Assembly: GCF_023370075.1 (NCBI RefSeq)
Contig: NZ_CP097151.1
Span: 1-64,000, forward strand
Source of the DNA: Deinococcus sp. QL22
GTDB taxonomy: Bacteria > Deinococcota > Deinococci > Deinococcales > Deinococcaceae
Direction of reading: 5' to 3'
DNA length: 64,000 nt
Shown here: positions 55,354 through 64,000 of the stretch, in pieces
Numbering within the stretch: position 1 is the first letter of the stretch
Layout of the letters: each line of letters begins with the position of its first letter
Translations under genes and position numbers: made by a program
Notes under the pieces: generated by a model
The model's database searches: none
Told to the model about the DNA's origin: nothing
The model's input: only the letters and a program-made list of their open reading frames with translations

Positions 55354-55510
55354 AGCTGGAGGACGGCGAACCCAGCCAAGTCGCGGACTCTTTGGCAGTG
55401 GTGGCGCCCTCCGCGTTCGCCTGATGCTGACCCTCGAGCCTGGGCGTGAGCGGCGACGCCAGACATGGAAAAAGCGGCCCGAAGGCCCATCTTTTCCCGT
55501 TCGAAGCGCA

Positions 55511-55544
55511 AAAACCCACCCTCCGCGTTCGGGGGGTGGGTTTT
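55511..55544. terminator. Terminator between histidine kinase and recA
   Basis: Arms AAAACCCACCC (55511-55521) and GGGTGGGTTTT (55534-55544) form a strong stem. On the minus strand the stem is followed by a run of T, right after the recA stop at 55555. The A/T-symmetric ends let it also work for plus-strand transcripts from the kinase. Confidence 0.85.
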
Positions 55545-55554
55545 GAATGAAAGT

Positions 55555-56643
<1,089 letters not shown>

Positions 56644-56688
56644 GGGAACTCCAGGGAATCTGTTGGGAAGGGGATTAGAGGACTGAGG

Positions 56689-56705
56689 TTATGATTGGAG
56701 CGTAA
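56689..56705. promoter_or_regulatory. RDRM-like palindrome upstream of recA
   Basis: The 17-mer TTATGATTGGAGCGTAA, 46 bp before the recA start, has the arms TTATG and CGTAA at the exact spacing of the radiation/desiccation response motif (TTATG, 7 bases, CATAA), with one mismatch in the arms; the centre does not match. RDRM is bound by the repressor DdrO, which the protease PprI/IrrE removes on DNA damage. Confidence 0.45.
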
Positions 56706-56935
56706 TTCTAGCAGATTTCTTAGGCGAGAGGCGCAGGCGATTCGGGGGGAACTTCCAGTTAAGCTGGGGCATGCTGCCTGACGACTTGTCCCCACCCGCG
56801 TGGGCGGCTTGGTGCCCGCCCACGGTGTTGAGGGCGCATGCAGCGCTGGGCGAAACGTTTCCGCTGTAGCCGCTGCCAGAGTCACCGGGGGCCCAGCTGA
56901 AGTGCCGGAAGCTGTGGTACCGCCTTTCAGACGGT

Positions 56936-57151
56936 GTGCGGGCGGGCGATCCGGCCTGTGTGGCGCTGGCTGTGAACCTTATTGAAGCGCGCCTGATGAC
57001 CTCGTATGCCGGGTACGCCCGCGAGCGGTTGGCCCGGGCCCTGCAGAGTGCCGCGCTGAGTGCGGATCAGGCCGCCCGGCTGTCCGCGCACTTCCTGGAT
57101 CTTCTGGAGCGCGGCGAGCGCACGGCTGAATTCCGCGCGTACCTGAAATGA
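56936..57151 (+). CDS. Possible small helical protein, 71 aa
   Basis: The frame reads like a compact helical protein (PACVALAVNLIEARLMTSYA, then SAHFLDLLERGERTAEFRAY). A GTG at 56936 could start it, but the frame is open for at least 20 codons further and no ribosome site is seen. After its stop the same frame continues protein-like to about 57265, so it may be a damaged longer gene. No family is recognised. Confidence 0.3.
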   Translation: MRAGDPACVALAVNLIEARLMTSYAGYARERLARALQSAALSADQAARLSAHFLDLLERGERTAEFRAYLK

Positions 57152-57376
57152 TGGCCGGACGTCATTGTGCCGGTGCATCCGCAGCGCGTGGCGCAGCTGA
57201 CCGCGGTGATGCATGACCCGCGCCTGAAGTTCCGGCGTGGTTTGGCCGCGTTGGCCGCGCGTTAGGGATAGCTTTCACGGAACGGGGCGACGGACGCGTC
57301 CGGCAGGGTCCACGGCACGCGGTAGCGCCGGCCCGAGAGGTCGAGCGCGTCGGCGGCCAGATCGCCCAGCAGCTGG

Positions 57377-57775
57377 ATGACCGCTTCGTTGATGAGCAGC
57401 TGCAGACTCTCCCGTTGGAAGTCTCCACGCAGTGCACCGTTAATTCAGCGCAACGACGAGGCCTACGTCCAGGAAATCACGCGCTTTGCACTGACGACCC
57501 CGCTTGAGCGAGCCCGCATTGAGGCGTTGACGCTTCTGTCTGGCGTAGCGTGGCCGACCGCGTCCGTCATCCTGCATCTGTATCACCTTGAGCGATATCC
57601 CATTCTGGATTTCAGAGCGTTATGGTCTGTTCAAGCCGATCTGAAGCATGCGTACGACTTTGGCTTCTGGATGGCTTACGTTGAGTTCTGCCGGGTGCAG
57701 GCCGACGAGGCGAACGTGGACATGCGCACTCTGGATCGAGCCCTTTGGCAATACTCCAAGGAAAAGCAGCCTTGA
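57377..57775 (+). pseudogene. 5'-truncated DNA glycosylase-like gene
   Basis: From about residue 14 the frame resembles small proteins related to HhH-GPD DNA glycosylases: RWKSPRSAPLIQRND, then EALTLLSGVAWPTASVILHL (a helix-hairpin-helix-like stretch) and YPILDFRALWSV. The start lies inside the conserved part; roughly 60 N-terminal residues usual for such proteins are missing and the first dozen codons look foreign. It is probably a remnant, though a short functional form is possible. Confidence 0.45.
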
Positions 57776-57927
57776 TCCACGCCCGGCTCAACCCCGTTTG
57801 AGAGGGCTACTGCTGCTGAGCCGAACCACCGGGTTAGGCCCACTGTGGAGGCACAAATTCTGCAGCCCTGAATCCCACTGGGAGGCGTAAGCGTGAACCG
57901 CAGCCTGTTGCCCAGCTCTGTTTTGAG

Positions 57928-58551
57928 TCACCGCCCGTCCACATTGAGCAGGTGATCGCCGTGCAGAGCGGAGGCCAGGGCGATGACCTCTTTTTCTCCA
58001 GACGCCACCGACCCCCGCAGGCCACTGGGGCCATGGCTGTCCTCGTACCAGGGCAACAGCAGCAGGCTCACCGGACGACGCAGGGTCGGCGGATCGTTGA
58101 CCTCGAACAGCACGTCCGCCCAGCGGCGGTATTTTGCCGTGGGCTTGCGGTACGCCTCAAACCCGAACATTGCGTGACTGAGATCTCCCAGGTGGTAGTC
58201 GAGCCCGTACCCCCAGCGGGCAAACTTGTCGGGATTGCGCCGGATATTGGCGATGTTCTTGCTGACCTCATGCGTCTTGCCACGCCGTTCTGCCTTGCCC
58301 ACATACAGAGGAATGAACGCCTGCTGCTCTCCAACCCCCATCAGGTAGACCAAGCCCGTCCAGGTTGCCTGGGTCAGCCCATCCTCGATCAGCTCGATCA
58401 TGGCAGCTTCGAACACGCTGGAGTGGGTCAGGATCCGGCGGTCCCCTGCTTTCCCGCGTGGGTGCGTCCGCACCTGGAGGTCATCAGTCTCGAACAGGGG
58501 CGCGAACCGCGCGCCTGGAAACGCGTCCAGCCAGCTCTGCAGCACGCTCAC
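57928..58551 (-). CDS. GIY-YIG-like protein, second of pair
   Basis: This 207-aa protein begins with GTG at 58551, overlapping the previous stop (GTGA); a much longer frame upstream is arginine-rich shadow and is rejected. Residues 67-71 (LVYLM) and 83-87 (YVGKA) have the spacing of the GIY and YIG elements, followed by SKNIANIRRNPDKFARWGYG. The usual arginine and glutamate are not certain, so activity is open. GIY-YIG nucleases cut DNA in repair, restriction and homing. Two such genes fused by a stop-start overlap suggest a two-subunit unit. Confidence 0.55.
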   Translation of the reverse strand: MSVLQSWLDAFPGARFAPLFETDDLQVRTHPRGKAGDRRILTHSSVFEAAMIELIEDGLTQATWTGLVYLMGVGEQQAFIPLYVGKAERRGKTHEVSKNIANIRRNPDKFARWGYGLDYHLGDLSHAMFGFEAYRKPTAKYRRWADVLFEVNDPPTLRRPVSLLLLPWYEDSHGPSGLRGSVASGEKEVIALASALHGDHLLNVDGR

Positions 58552-59045
58552 CTGGCCTGCCCCTCGTGGTTCAGCAGCCGCAAGGGATAGGCGTCTGCCG
58601 CAAGGCCGACAAGCTGATACTCCACCGCGCCTATGGTGGAAGGAAAGCCTGGGAGCGGCGGAAACTGTACCTGGGTCTCCCCCACCACCAGAAGCTCCAG
58701 GTCGAAGCGAACGGTCTCGTGGCCTTCGCGCAGGAACCGCTGGCGCCAACGGGCGTAGTTGCCTTCTCCGGCCGCGAGACCTGCGAGATGCTGACTCCAC
58801 CGGGTTACGGGAGAACGGGTCTTGCCCACGTAGGCAGGCGTGACCTCTTGCGGACGCCGTTCGGTCAGCACGTAGACGTATTCCGGGGCCTTTTGGCGTC
58901 CGGCCAGGCTGGTGAGGCGGGCCAACACTGTGCGGCGGTGAATGGCCTCGCCTTGCTGGGCCAGCTGCATGCTGAACGCCCCGTGCTCGGCCATCCAAGC
59001 GTCGAACAGCATCCGCTTGCGAAGGGCATCTCCATCTCCAGTCAT
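58548..59045 (-). CDS. GIY-YIG-like protein, first of pair
   Basis: This 165-aa protein has YVYVL (56-60), AYVGKT (71-76), a following RW-x2-H and a late acidic segment (AVEYQLVG) before LRLLNHEG, the order found in GIY-YIG domains (GIY, YIG, R, E, N). The ATG at 59045 has GGGAG upstream at a workable distance. It overlaps the next gene by 4 nt. Function is unknown; a nuclease acting on DNA is likely from the fold. Confidence 0.6.
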   Translation of the reverse strand: MTGDGDALRKRMLFDAWMAEHGAFSMQLAQQGEAIHRRTVLARLTSLAGRQKAPEYVYVLTERRPQEVTPAYVGKTRSPVTRWSQHLAGLAAGEGNYARWRQRFLREGHETVRFDLELLVVGETQVQFPPLPGFPSTIGAVEYQLVGLAADAYPLRLLNHEGQAR

Positions 59046-59169
59046 CACTTCATTCTCCCAGACGGGGCCGCTCCCCGCTCACGGTTTGCCATGATGGGGC
59101 ATGTCGGGAACCCTAGTGGTCGTGCCGTGTGGAGCGAGCAAGATCTGCTCAAGGGCTTGATCACAGCGT

Positions 59170-59451
59170 CTACTGCGGAGCGGCCGTGGGAACATCCAGA
59201 GCCTTTACGGCCCGTTTGAACATCTGGTAGAGGTGCGGGTACTGGCGGGGCGTGACCCGGACGTAATCGGTCAGGTTCTGTGCGTACTCTACTAGCTCAA
59301 TCCCAAAGGCGAAGAAGGATTTGACCAGCTGGTCAAATCCTTTGATGGCTTTGATCGTGGCGAGGAGTCGTCGGTCTTCGGGAGACTCATAGGAAGTGCT
59401 CTGTAGGCCAGGGTAGTAATGTAACAGACGCGGTGTACGGGTCATGTGCAT
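59170..59451 (-). pseudogene. N-terminal fragment resembling M48-type peptidase
   Basis: The 93-aa frame resembles the N-terminal region of a family of M48 metallopeptidases as I recall it (YESPEDRRLLATIKAIKGFD, then YVRVTPRQYPHLYQMF and KALDVP). The frame stops just where the catalytic part with HExxH would begin, and nothing like it follows. It may be a truncated gene; a free-standing small protein is also possible. Confidence 0.35.
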
Positions 59452-59537
59452 CCCATTACAGATACGTTAAAAATTTAAAAGACTGGGAATTCACTGGCCG
59501 GTTTCATCGGCCAAAATCCGTACCAGAGCAAGACCAA

Positions 59538-59565
59538 GGCCGCCCGAGCTTTCACTCAGGCGGCC
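59538..59565 (-). terminator. Terminator after the lipoprotein gene
   Basis: An 11-bp stem with one mismatch (GGCCGCCCGAG at 59538-59548, CTCAGGCGGCC at 59555-59565) with a 6-base loop lies 14 bp after the lipoprotein stop and is followed on the minus strand by a moderately T-rich TTGGTCTTG. Confidence 0.6.
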
Positions 59566-59578
59566 CAGATGACTCGAC

Positions 59579-62500
59579 TTACTTGAACTGGAAGTAGGCG
59601 GTCTGGGTTGTGTTGTCGAGGAACTTAACGGTCAGCTGATAACAGGAGCCAACCTTGTAAGCGGTGCTGGTCTTCCACACGTACACGTACTGTCCGGCGG
59701 CAGCGTCGTATTGCAATCCGGAAACTGTTGCGGCGGAAATTTCTTCAACGACATCGGTAGTAGCGTTGGTCGCACAGTTGACCATCAAGGCGCTGGGTGA
59801 CCCTGCCAGGAAGATGTTCGGGCCTTGGTTGCCGCCCAGCTTGAACTTCACAGGAACGGCGCTTCCCACTTTGATGGTGTTGTACACGATATTGGTGCTC
59901 GTGCTCATGTCGATGGGCTGGAAGAAGCCGGTGAAGTTGTAGTTCACGGTGATCGTGAAGCTCTTGGTGGTCTTGTTGCCCGCGGCGTCGGTGGAGCTGC
60001 AGTTGACAGTGGTCGTACCAACCGACACGTTCAAAGGGCTGTCCTTGTCACAGGTGGCTGTGATTGGGCTGGTGAAGTTGTCCGTAGCTGTCGGCGCGAT
60101 GAAGCTGACGAGCGCTTGGCTATTGCCCGTGGCATTCACCGTGAGGTTGCCGGAAGTCGTCAGCACGGGGAAGGTTTTGTCCATCTTCACAGCCAGGGTG
60201 GCTTCCTTGGTGTTGCCGGCAAGATCCTTACAGGTCGTGTTCACGGTGGTGCCCGCGTTGTCGTTCACGAGGTCAGGAATGGCCGTGCAGGTCACGCCGC
60301 CGCTCAGTGCATCGGTGCCAGATGTCTCGAAGCTCACGGCACTCTTGTACCAGCCACTCAGTCCGTTAGGCGCAGCCGGGTTCGGGGTAATGCTGGCGGT
60401 CGTGGGGACCGTCTTGTCAATCCGGGCGCTCAGGGTGCGGGTGGTGCTGTTCCCAGCCAGGTCAGTCACCGTGCGGGTCACGACCGTGGGGGTGCTGATG
60501 GTGGACTCGGCGCTGGCCGTGAGAGTAAAGGGCGTGTCAGAGGTGTTGGCCAGGCCAGACAGAGCGTCAGTGACGGTGAAGGTCTCGCTCAGGTCGTTGT
60601 TGCGCCAAGTGGAGTTCACCATGTCGCTGCCCGAGATCACTGGACTAGTCTTGTCGAGCTTCACGGTGACGATGTTGCTGGTCGCCGTGTTGCCAGCCTG
60701 ATCGGTCACCGTGTCGCTGACAGGGGTCGTACCCTCCGCGCTGATCAGCTTGCTTGCAGGACAGGAGTCCGTTACGCCTGACATTGCATCCGAGCAGGTG
60801 AACGTGACGGTGACATTGTCGCTGTACCAGCCATTGCTATTGGGCGCGCGGTCAGCGGCGGCGCTGATAACCGGGGCGGTCTTGTCAAGCTTGATCGTCA
60901 GAACGGCTGGCACGCTGATATTCCCGGCGTTGTCCTTCACTGTTTCACTGATGGCTTTCCCGGTCGTATCAGCAGATACGGTGATTGGCTCGGGGCAAGC
61001 GTTCGTGCTGAGGCCAGAGAGGTCGTCAGCGCAGGTGAACTTGACAACGACCGTCTGATTGAACCAACCATTGACGTTCGGGGTGATGGGGGTGGTGCCG
61101 TCGGCCGCGAAGGTCGCGGCGCTGATGGTGGGCTTGGTCAGGTCGATCAGGGCACTGACCGTGCGGGTGGTCGTGTTGCCAGACACGTCGGTCACCGTCT
61201 TGCTCGCTACGGTTGGTGTGGTGGTGCTGGTCGATTGGGTGCTGACGGACAGGGTGAAAGAGGAATCAGCGGTCATTGCCAGACCAGACAGGGTGTCAGA
61301 CGCAGCAAATACCTGGGCCAGCGGTTCGTTACGCCAAAGGCTGTCGCTCACGTTTCCAGGCGTCACGGTAGGAGCGGTCTTGTCGAGCTTGACATTGACG
61401 CTGTCGGGGAGGCTTTCGTTGCCAGCTTGATCTGTCACGGTAGCGCTCACCAACCGCCCGCCGAAGGGCGTGTCGGAATCGACCACGACAGCTGCTGGGC
61501 AGGTGCCCAAAGCGATATTAGAGCCGGGGGTGGCGTCCGTGCAGGTGTAGGACACCATGACATTAGCGTTGTACCAGCCAGCGGAGTTTGGCGCGCGGTC
61601 AGCGGTGGCGTTGATGACAGGCCTGGTGGCGTCGCGCTTGACGGTCATCGAGGCGTCGGCAATGTTCCCAGCGATGTCGGAGCAGGTCGTGGTGACAGTG
61701 TGGCTGGCCGAGTCGGTACGCAGGGGGGAGACAGTGGTACAGGTGGCTGGGCCGCTCAGAGCATCAGTGTTGGCGCCGACGAAGCTCACGTCCGTCTTGT
61801 ACCAACCGTTCAGGCCATCCGGCGTGGCAGGAGTGGACGCCAAGCTGGGCGTCGGAGCAGTCTTGTCGAGCTTCACCAGTGCGGAGGCGCTGGCCGTGTT
61901 ACCGGCACGGTCGGTGACCGTATGACTCACGGTCTGTCCGGCAGTCTCGCTGCTCACGACCACAGGAGCTGGGCAGTCGCCATCCGAACAGGTGAAGATC
62001 ACTGTTGTGTTGCTGTTGTTCCAGCCAGCAGCGTTCGGCGTGGGAGAAACAGTGGCCGAGATGGTCGGTGCGGTCTTGTCCACTTTCACGGTCAGGCTCT
62101 CAAGATCGCTGGTGTTACCGGCGTTGTCTTTAACGGCGCCGCTGACGGTCTGTCCGCTGTCGCCTGTGTCGCTGTTCGCACCCACTGTCACAGCTTCTGG
62201 GCAGGCGCCCTCGCCACTGGCGACGATGCCCGAGTGAGCGTCAGTGCAAGTGAACTTGACAACCACCGGCTGTTTGAACCAGCCATTGGCGTTCGGGGTG
62301 ATGGGGGTGGTGCCGTCGGCCGCGAAGGTCGCGGCGCTGATGGTGGGCTTAGCCAGGTCGATTAGAGCACTGACCGTGCGGGTGGTCGTATTACCAGACA
62401 CGTCGGTCACCGTCTTGCTCGCCACAGTCGGTGTGGTGGCGTTCGCTGACTGAGCACTGGCGGTCAGGGTAAATGAGGCGTCGGAAGCAACTGCAAGGCC

Positions 62501-63514
62501 AGAACCGGCGTCGGAAGCCATAAAGGCTTGAGCCAACGGGGTGTTACGCCAAGTGTTCTGCGTAATATTTCCAGGGGTGACGGTCGGCGCGATCGTGTCA
62601 CTGACGACCACTTGGAAGCTCGCCGGAGTGGTCAGAACCTGATCTGCCGTTCCGTCGGTGCGTCTCCCGCTATCTATGGCTGAACAGGTGATCGTGGTGG
62701 AACCTATCGGCAGGTTCAAGCTGCCCTGGTAAGCCTTCGCATCAGCTGGGGTCACGCTGTTGGGAGCATTGACCATAGGAATCGTGGTTGTTCCTACCTT
62801 ACAGGTTGGGGCGAGGACACCATCTTCTTTGTCGCTGGACAACACCACGAAGCTATAGGGCGTGTTTTGGCCTGTGGCTTCTTTGCTGTCGTTGTTGGGG
62901 ATGGTTAAGACCGGCGCCGTGTTGGCATCTGCACAACTCGCCACTTTCACGAACACTGTCGCCGTGCCACTTCCCCCATTACCAATTTCCAATGGGTGAG
63001 CCCCTGCTGGTGATGGCAGAGGCGTTGCTACCGTCGGCCTTTCGCTAAATGAGCTCCCTGTGTTTACAGGGGCGCCATTGATGACGATCTCAATCGGGAC
63101 GGAGTATGAGGTCTGGTCATTAGGGTCCGTCTGCGCGGCTACGCTGATTCTTTTCGACGCCTCAGCTCCCCAACTTATCGTGCTACCATTCCATGTCCCA
63201 ATGAACTTGCTCTTCACCTCGATGCTGTAGCCAGAGCTCTGCCTTCCCTTGACACGGAAGGTCATGGTGCCTGTGGTGGGAGCCGTAGACCCAGAGCAAA
63301 CAGAAATCGACGTTGTGGCAGAAGCGCCTATCCCGTTCTGATTGTCTTGAACTATTCCCTGTGCCTTTAACGTACCGGATGACACATTTGCCACGTCCGC
63401 TACTGACGAGGTGGTCGTCGCCGTGGTGTTAGCCGCTTTCGGCGTTGCATCCTGCGAACAGCCGGCCAACGCGAGCATCGTGAGAATTGGTACCAGAGGG
63501 CTGCCTGTCTTCAT
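59579..63514 (-). CDS. Secreted lipoprotein with Ig-like repeats, HYR and PxKF domains
   Basis: This 1311-aa protein begins with a lipoprotein signal (LALAGC, C19), so it is probably anchored in a membrane and exposed. The body consists of many repeats of about 80-110 residues, each starting near DKTAPT or KPTIS and holding a (F/Y)TC segment and a DxAGN turn, typical of bacterial Ig-like surface repeats. An HYR domain (about 1110-1190) and a C-terminal PxKF domain (from about 1192, VPVKFKLGGN) follow. Paired cysteines in many repeats suggest disulfides. The ATG has AAGGAG upstream. A role in adhesion or cell-surface structure is inferred. Two blocks are nearly identical at DNA level. Confidence 0.88.
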   Translation of the reverse strand: MKTGSPLVPILTMLALAGCSQDATPKAANTTATTTSSVADVANVSSGTLKAQGIVQDNQNGIGASATTSISVCSGSTAPTTGTMTFRVKGRQSSGYSIEVKSKFIGTWNGSTISWGAEASKRISVAAQTDPNDQTSYSVPIEIVINGAPVNTGSSFSERPTVATPLPSPAGAHPLEIGNGGSGTATVFVKVASCADANTAPVLTIPNNDSKEATGQNTPYSFVVLSSDKEDGVLAPTCKVGTTTIPMVNAPNSVTPADAKAYQGSLNLPIGSTTITCSAIDSGRRTDGTADQVLTTPASFQVVVSDTIAPTVTPGNITQNTWRNTPLAQAFMASDAGSGLAVASDASFTLTASAQSANATTPTVASKTVTDVSGNTTTRTVSALIDLAKPTISAATFAADGTTPITPNANGWFKQPVVVKFTCTDAHSGIVASGEGACPEAVTVGANSDTGDSGQTVSGAVKDNAGNTSDLESLTVKVDKTAPTISATVSPTPNAAGWNNSNTTVIFTCSDGDCPAPVVVSSETAGQTVSHTVTDRAGNTASASALVKLDKTAPTPSLASTPATPDGLNGWYKTDVSFVGANTDALSGPATCTTVSPLRTDSASHTVTTTCSDIAGNIADASMTVKRDATRPVINATADRAPNSAGWYNANVMVSYTCTDATPGSNIALGTCPAAVVVDSDTPFGGRLVSATVTDQAGNESLPDSVNVKLDKTAPTVTPGNVSDSLWRNEPLAQVFAASDTLSGLAMTADSSFTLSVSTQSTSTTTPTVASKTVTDVSGNTTTRTVSALIDLTKPTISAATFAADGTTPITPNVNGWFNQTVVVKFTCADDLSGLSTNACPEPITVSADTTGKAISETVKDNAGNISVPAVLTIKLDKTAPVISAAADRAPNSNGWYSDNVTVTFTCSDAMSGVTDSCPASKLISAEGTTPVSDTVTDQAGNTATSNIVTVKLDKTSPVISGSDMVNSTWRNNDLSETFTVTDALSGLANTSDTPFTLTASAESTISTPTVVTRTVTDLAGNSTTRTLSARIDKTVPTTASITPNPAAPNGLSGWYKSAVSFETSGTDALSGGVTCTAIPDLVNDNAGTTVNTTCKDLAGNTKEATLAVKMDKTFPVLTTSGNLTVNATGNSQALVSFIAPTATDNFTSPITATCDKDSPLNVSVGTTTVNCSSTDAAGNKTTKSFTITVNYNFTGFFQPIDMSTSTNIVYNTIKVGSAVPVKFKLGGNQGPNIFLAGSPSALMVNCATNATTDVVEEISAATVSGLQYDAAAGQYVYVWKTSTAYKVGSCYQLTVKFLDNTTQTAYFQFK
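61031..61224 (-). repeat. Internal duplication, copy A
   Basis: This 194-bp block in the lipoprotein gene matches 62246-62439 base for base at most positions, including silent sites, and encodes SKTVTDVSGNTTTRTVSALI and the following KPTISAATF unit. Low silent divergence points to recent duplication or ongoing gene conversion. Confidence 0.85.
62246..62439 (-). repeat. Internal duplication, copy B
   Basis: This is the partner of 61031-61224, in the same orientation, 1215 bp apart. Recombination between the copies would remove 405 codons in frame and yield a shorter lipoprotein. Confidence 0.85.
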
Positions 63515-63653
63515 AAAGGCTCCTTACTGGGCGGGTCTCACCACTCGCTCGCTTTGCCCCAGGTGACCGGATACAGGACAAAGGTCTTCGCGGCCCATCG
63601 AATGCCCACAGGGACATCCGAAATGAGGTCGTTCACACCGGGTTTACTTGTGG

Positions 63654-63669
63654 TTAAAGGTTACTTTAA
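63654..63669. promoter_or_regulatory. Inverted repeat TTAAAG-GTTA-CTTTAA
   Basis: A perfect repeat with 6-bp arms and a 4-bp centre lies 140 bp upstream of the lipoprotein start in an AT-rich patch, where its promoter should be. It may be an operator; nothing else supports this. Confidence 0.3.
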
Positions 63670-63785
63670 TCCTCTCCTAATAGGGTGGAATTTATCACCT
63701 TCACACATTAGACTCACCTTCATTAAGGTCATGGAGCGGGGGAGCCCAGTGTGCAGATCCGTGCCCAACTCCTCACGGCTTTCAA

Positions 63786-64000
63786 GTGATCTCTACTCAT
63801 GTCCTCCGGCGTTGTTGCACCAAGGACCTGAATGAAACTCAGCGCCAGACGCTCAGCGATGCGCTGTCGCACGACAGCGAGATCGGCAGTTTTGTCTTTG
63901 CCGCCATGAAATACGTCGCCGTGGCTCGGTCGCTGCGGAAAACGAAATTCTCCTTGTTTGAACACCGTTATTTCCGGATGTTCAAAGAAAACGAAACGCT
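63786..64000 (+). CDS. Partial gene running off the window
   Basis: The frame is open to the window end and reads like coding sequence (LNETQRQTLSDALSHDSEIG, then FVFAAMKYVAVARSL). A GTG at 63786 is a possible start but has no ribosome site. The sequence has a transposase-like flavour, but I cannot name a family from so short a piece. Confidence 0.3.
   Translation, partial: MISTHVLRRCCTKDLNETQRQTLSDALSHDSEIGSFVFAAMKYVAVARSLRKTKFSLFEHRYFRMFKENET

Noticed and set aside
57928..58998. Long N-terminal extension of the second GIY-YIG-like gene
   Set aside because: The first 149 residues are arginine/proline-rich shadow of the upstream gene; the GTGA overlap at 58551 gives the natural start.

Overview
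The window looks like high-GC DNA from a Deinococcus-type bacterium. The clearest marker is a 362-aa RecA (55555-56643, minus) of Deinococcus type, with a degenerate radiation/desiccation response motif (RDRM)-like palindrome in front of it. A secreted lipoprotein with HYR, Ig-like and PxKF domains fits this. RecA stands alone here, not beside cinA and ligT as in the D. radiodurans chromosome, so a second recA copy or a secondary replicon is possible. This is inference from sequence pattern only.

About 52 kb of the window is a defence island. From 0.6 to 31.3 kb lies a type 1 BREX locus with all six core genes (brxA, brxB, brxC, pglX, pglZ, brxL) and several extra systems built into it. One co-directional minus-strand operon appears to run from 31258 down to 12276: a 104-aa protein, an AddB-like nuclease, an AddA-like helicase-nuclease, a YbjN-like protein, a WYL regulator (BrxR-like), brxA, brxB, brxC, pglX, a DarT-type ADP-ribosyltransferase with a long repeat-bearing N-terminus, and a NADAR-family presumed antitoxin. 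Most junctions are 4-nt ATGA/GTGA overlaps, which implies translational coupling. A plus-strand cassette (8869-12257: a modified-DNA restriction enzyme candidate and two IRG/DUF697-like GTPases) separates these genes from pglZ-brxL. An McrBC system with modified-base reader domains follows (579-4273).

From 32.5 to 40.0 kb lie three unrecognised minus-strand genes, then an HNH endonuclease, a TPR-CHAT caspase-like protease and an unknown 260-aa protein on the plus strand. From 40.0 to 42.3 kb is decayed DNA with an IS6-family transposase relic and a DUF1998 (DrmB-like) relic. From 42.4 to 52.4 kb is a coupled two-gene module: a 2466-aa protein with two sacsin-like GHKL ATPase domains and an 882-aa SNF2/RapA-like helicase.

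From 52.6 kb on, the window holds gene fragments (HD hydrolase, glycosylase-like, M48-like), a GAF-GAF histidine kinase, recA, a pair of GIY-YIG-like genes and the 1311-aa lipoprotein. I saw no tRNA, rRNA or CRISPR array. The best candidates for undescribed biology are the repeat-bearing DarT with NADAR inside BREX, the AddAB pair wired into a BREX operon, the GTPase pair, the dual-GHKL plus SNF2 module, and the CHAT locus.
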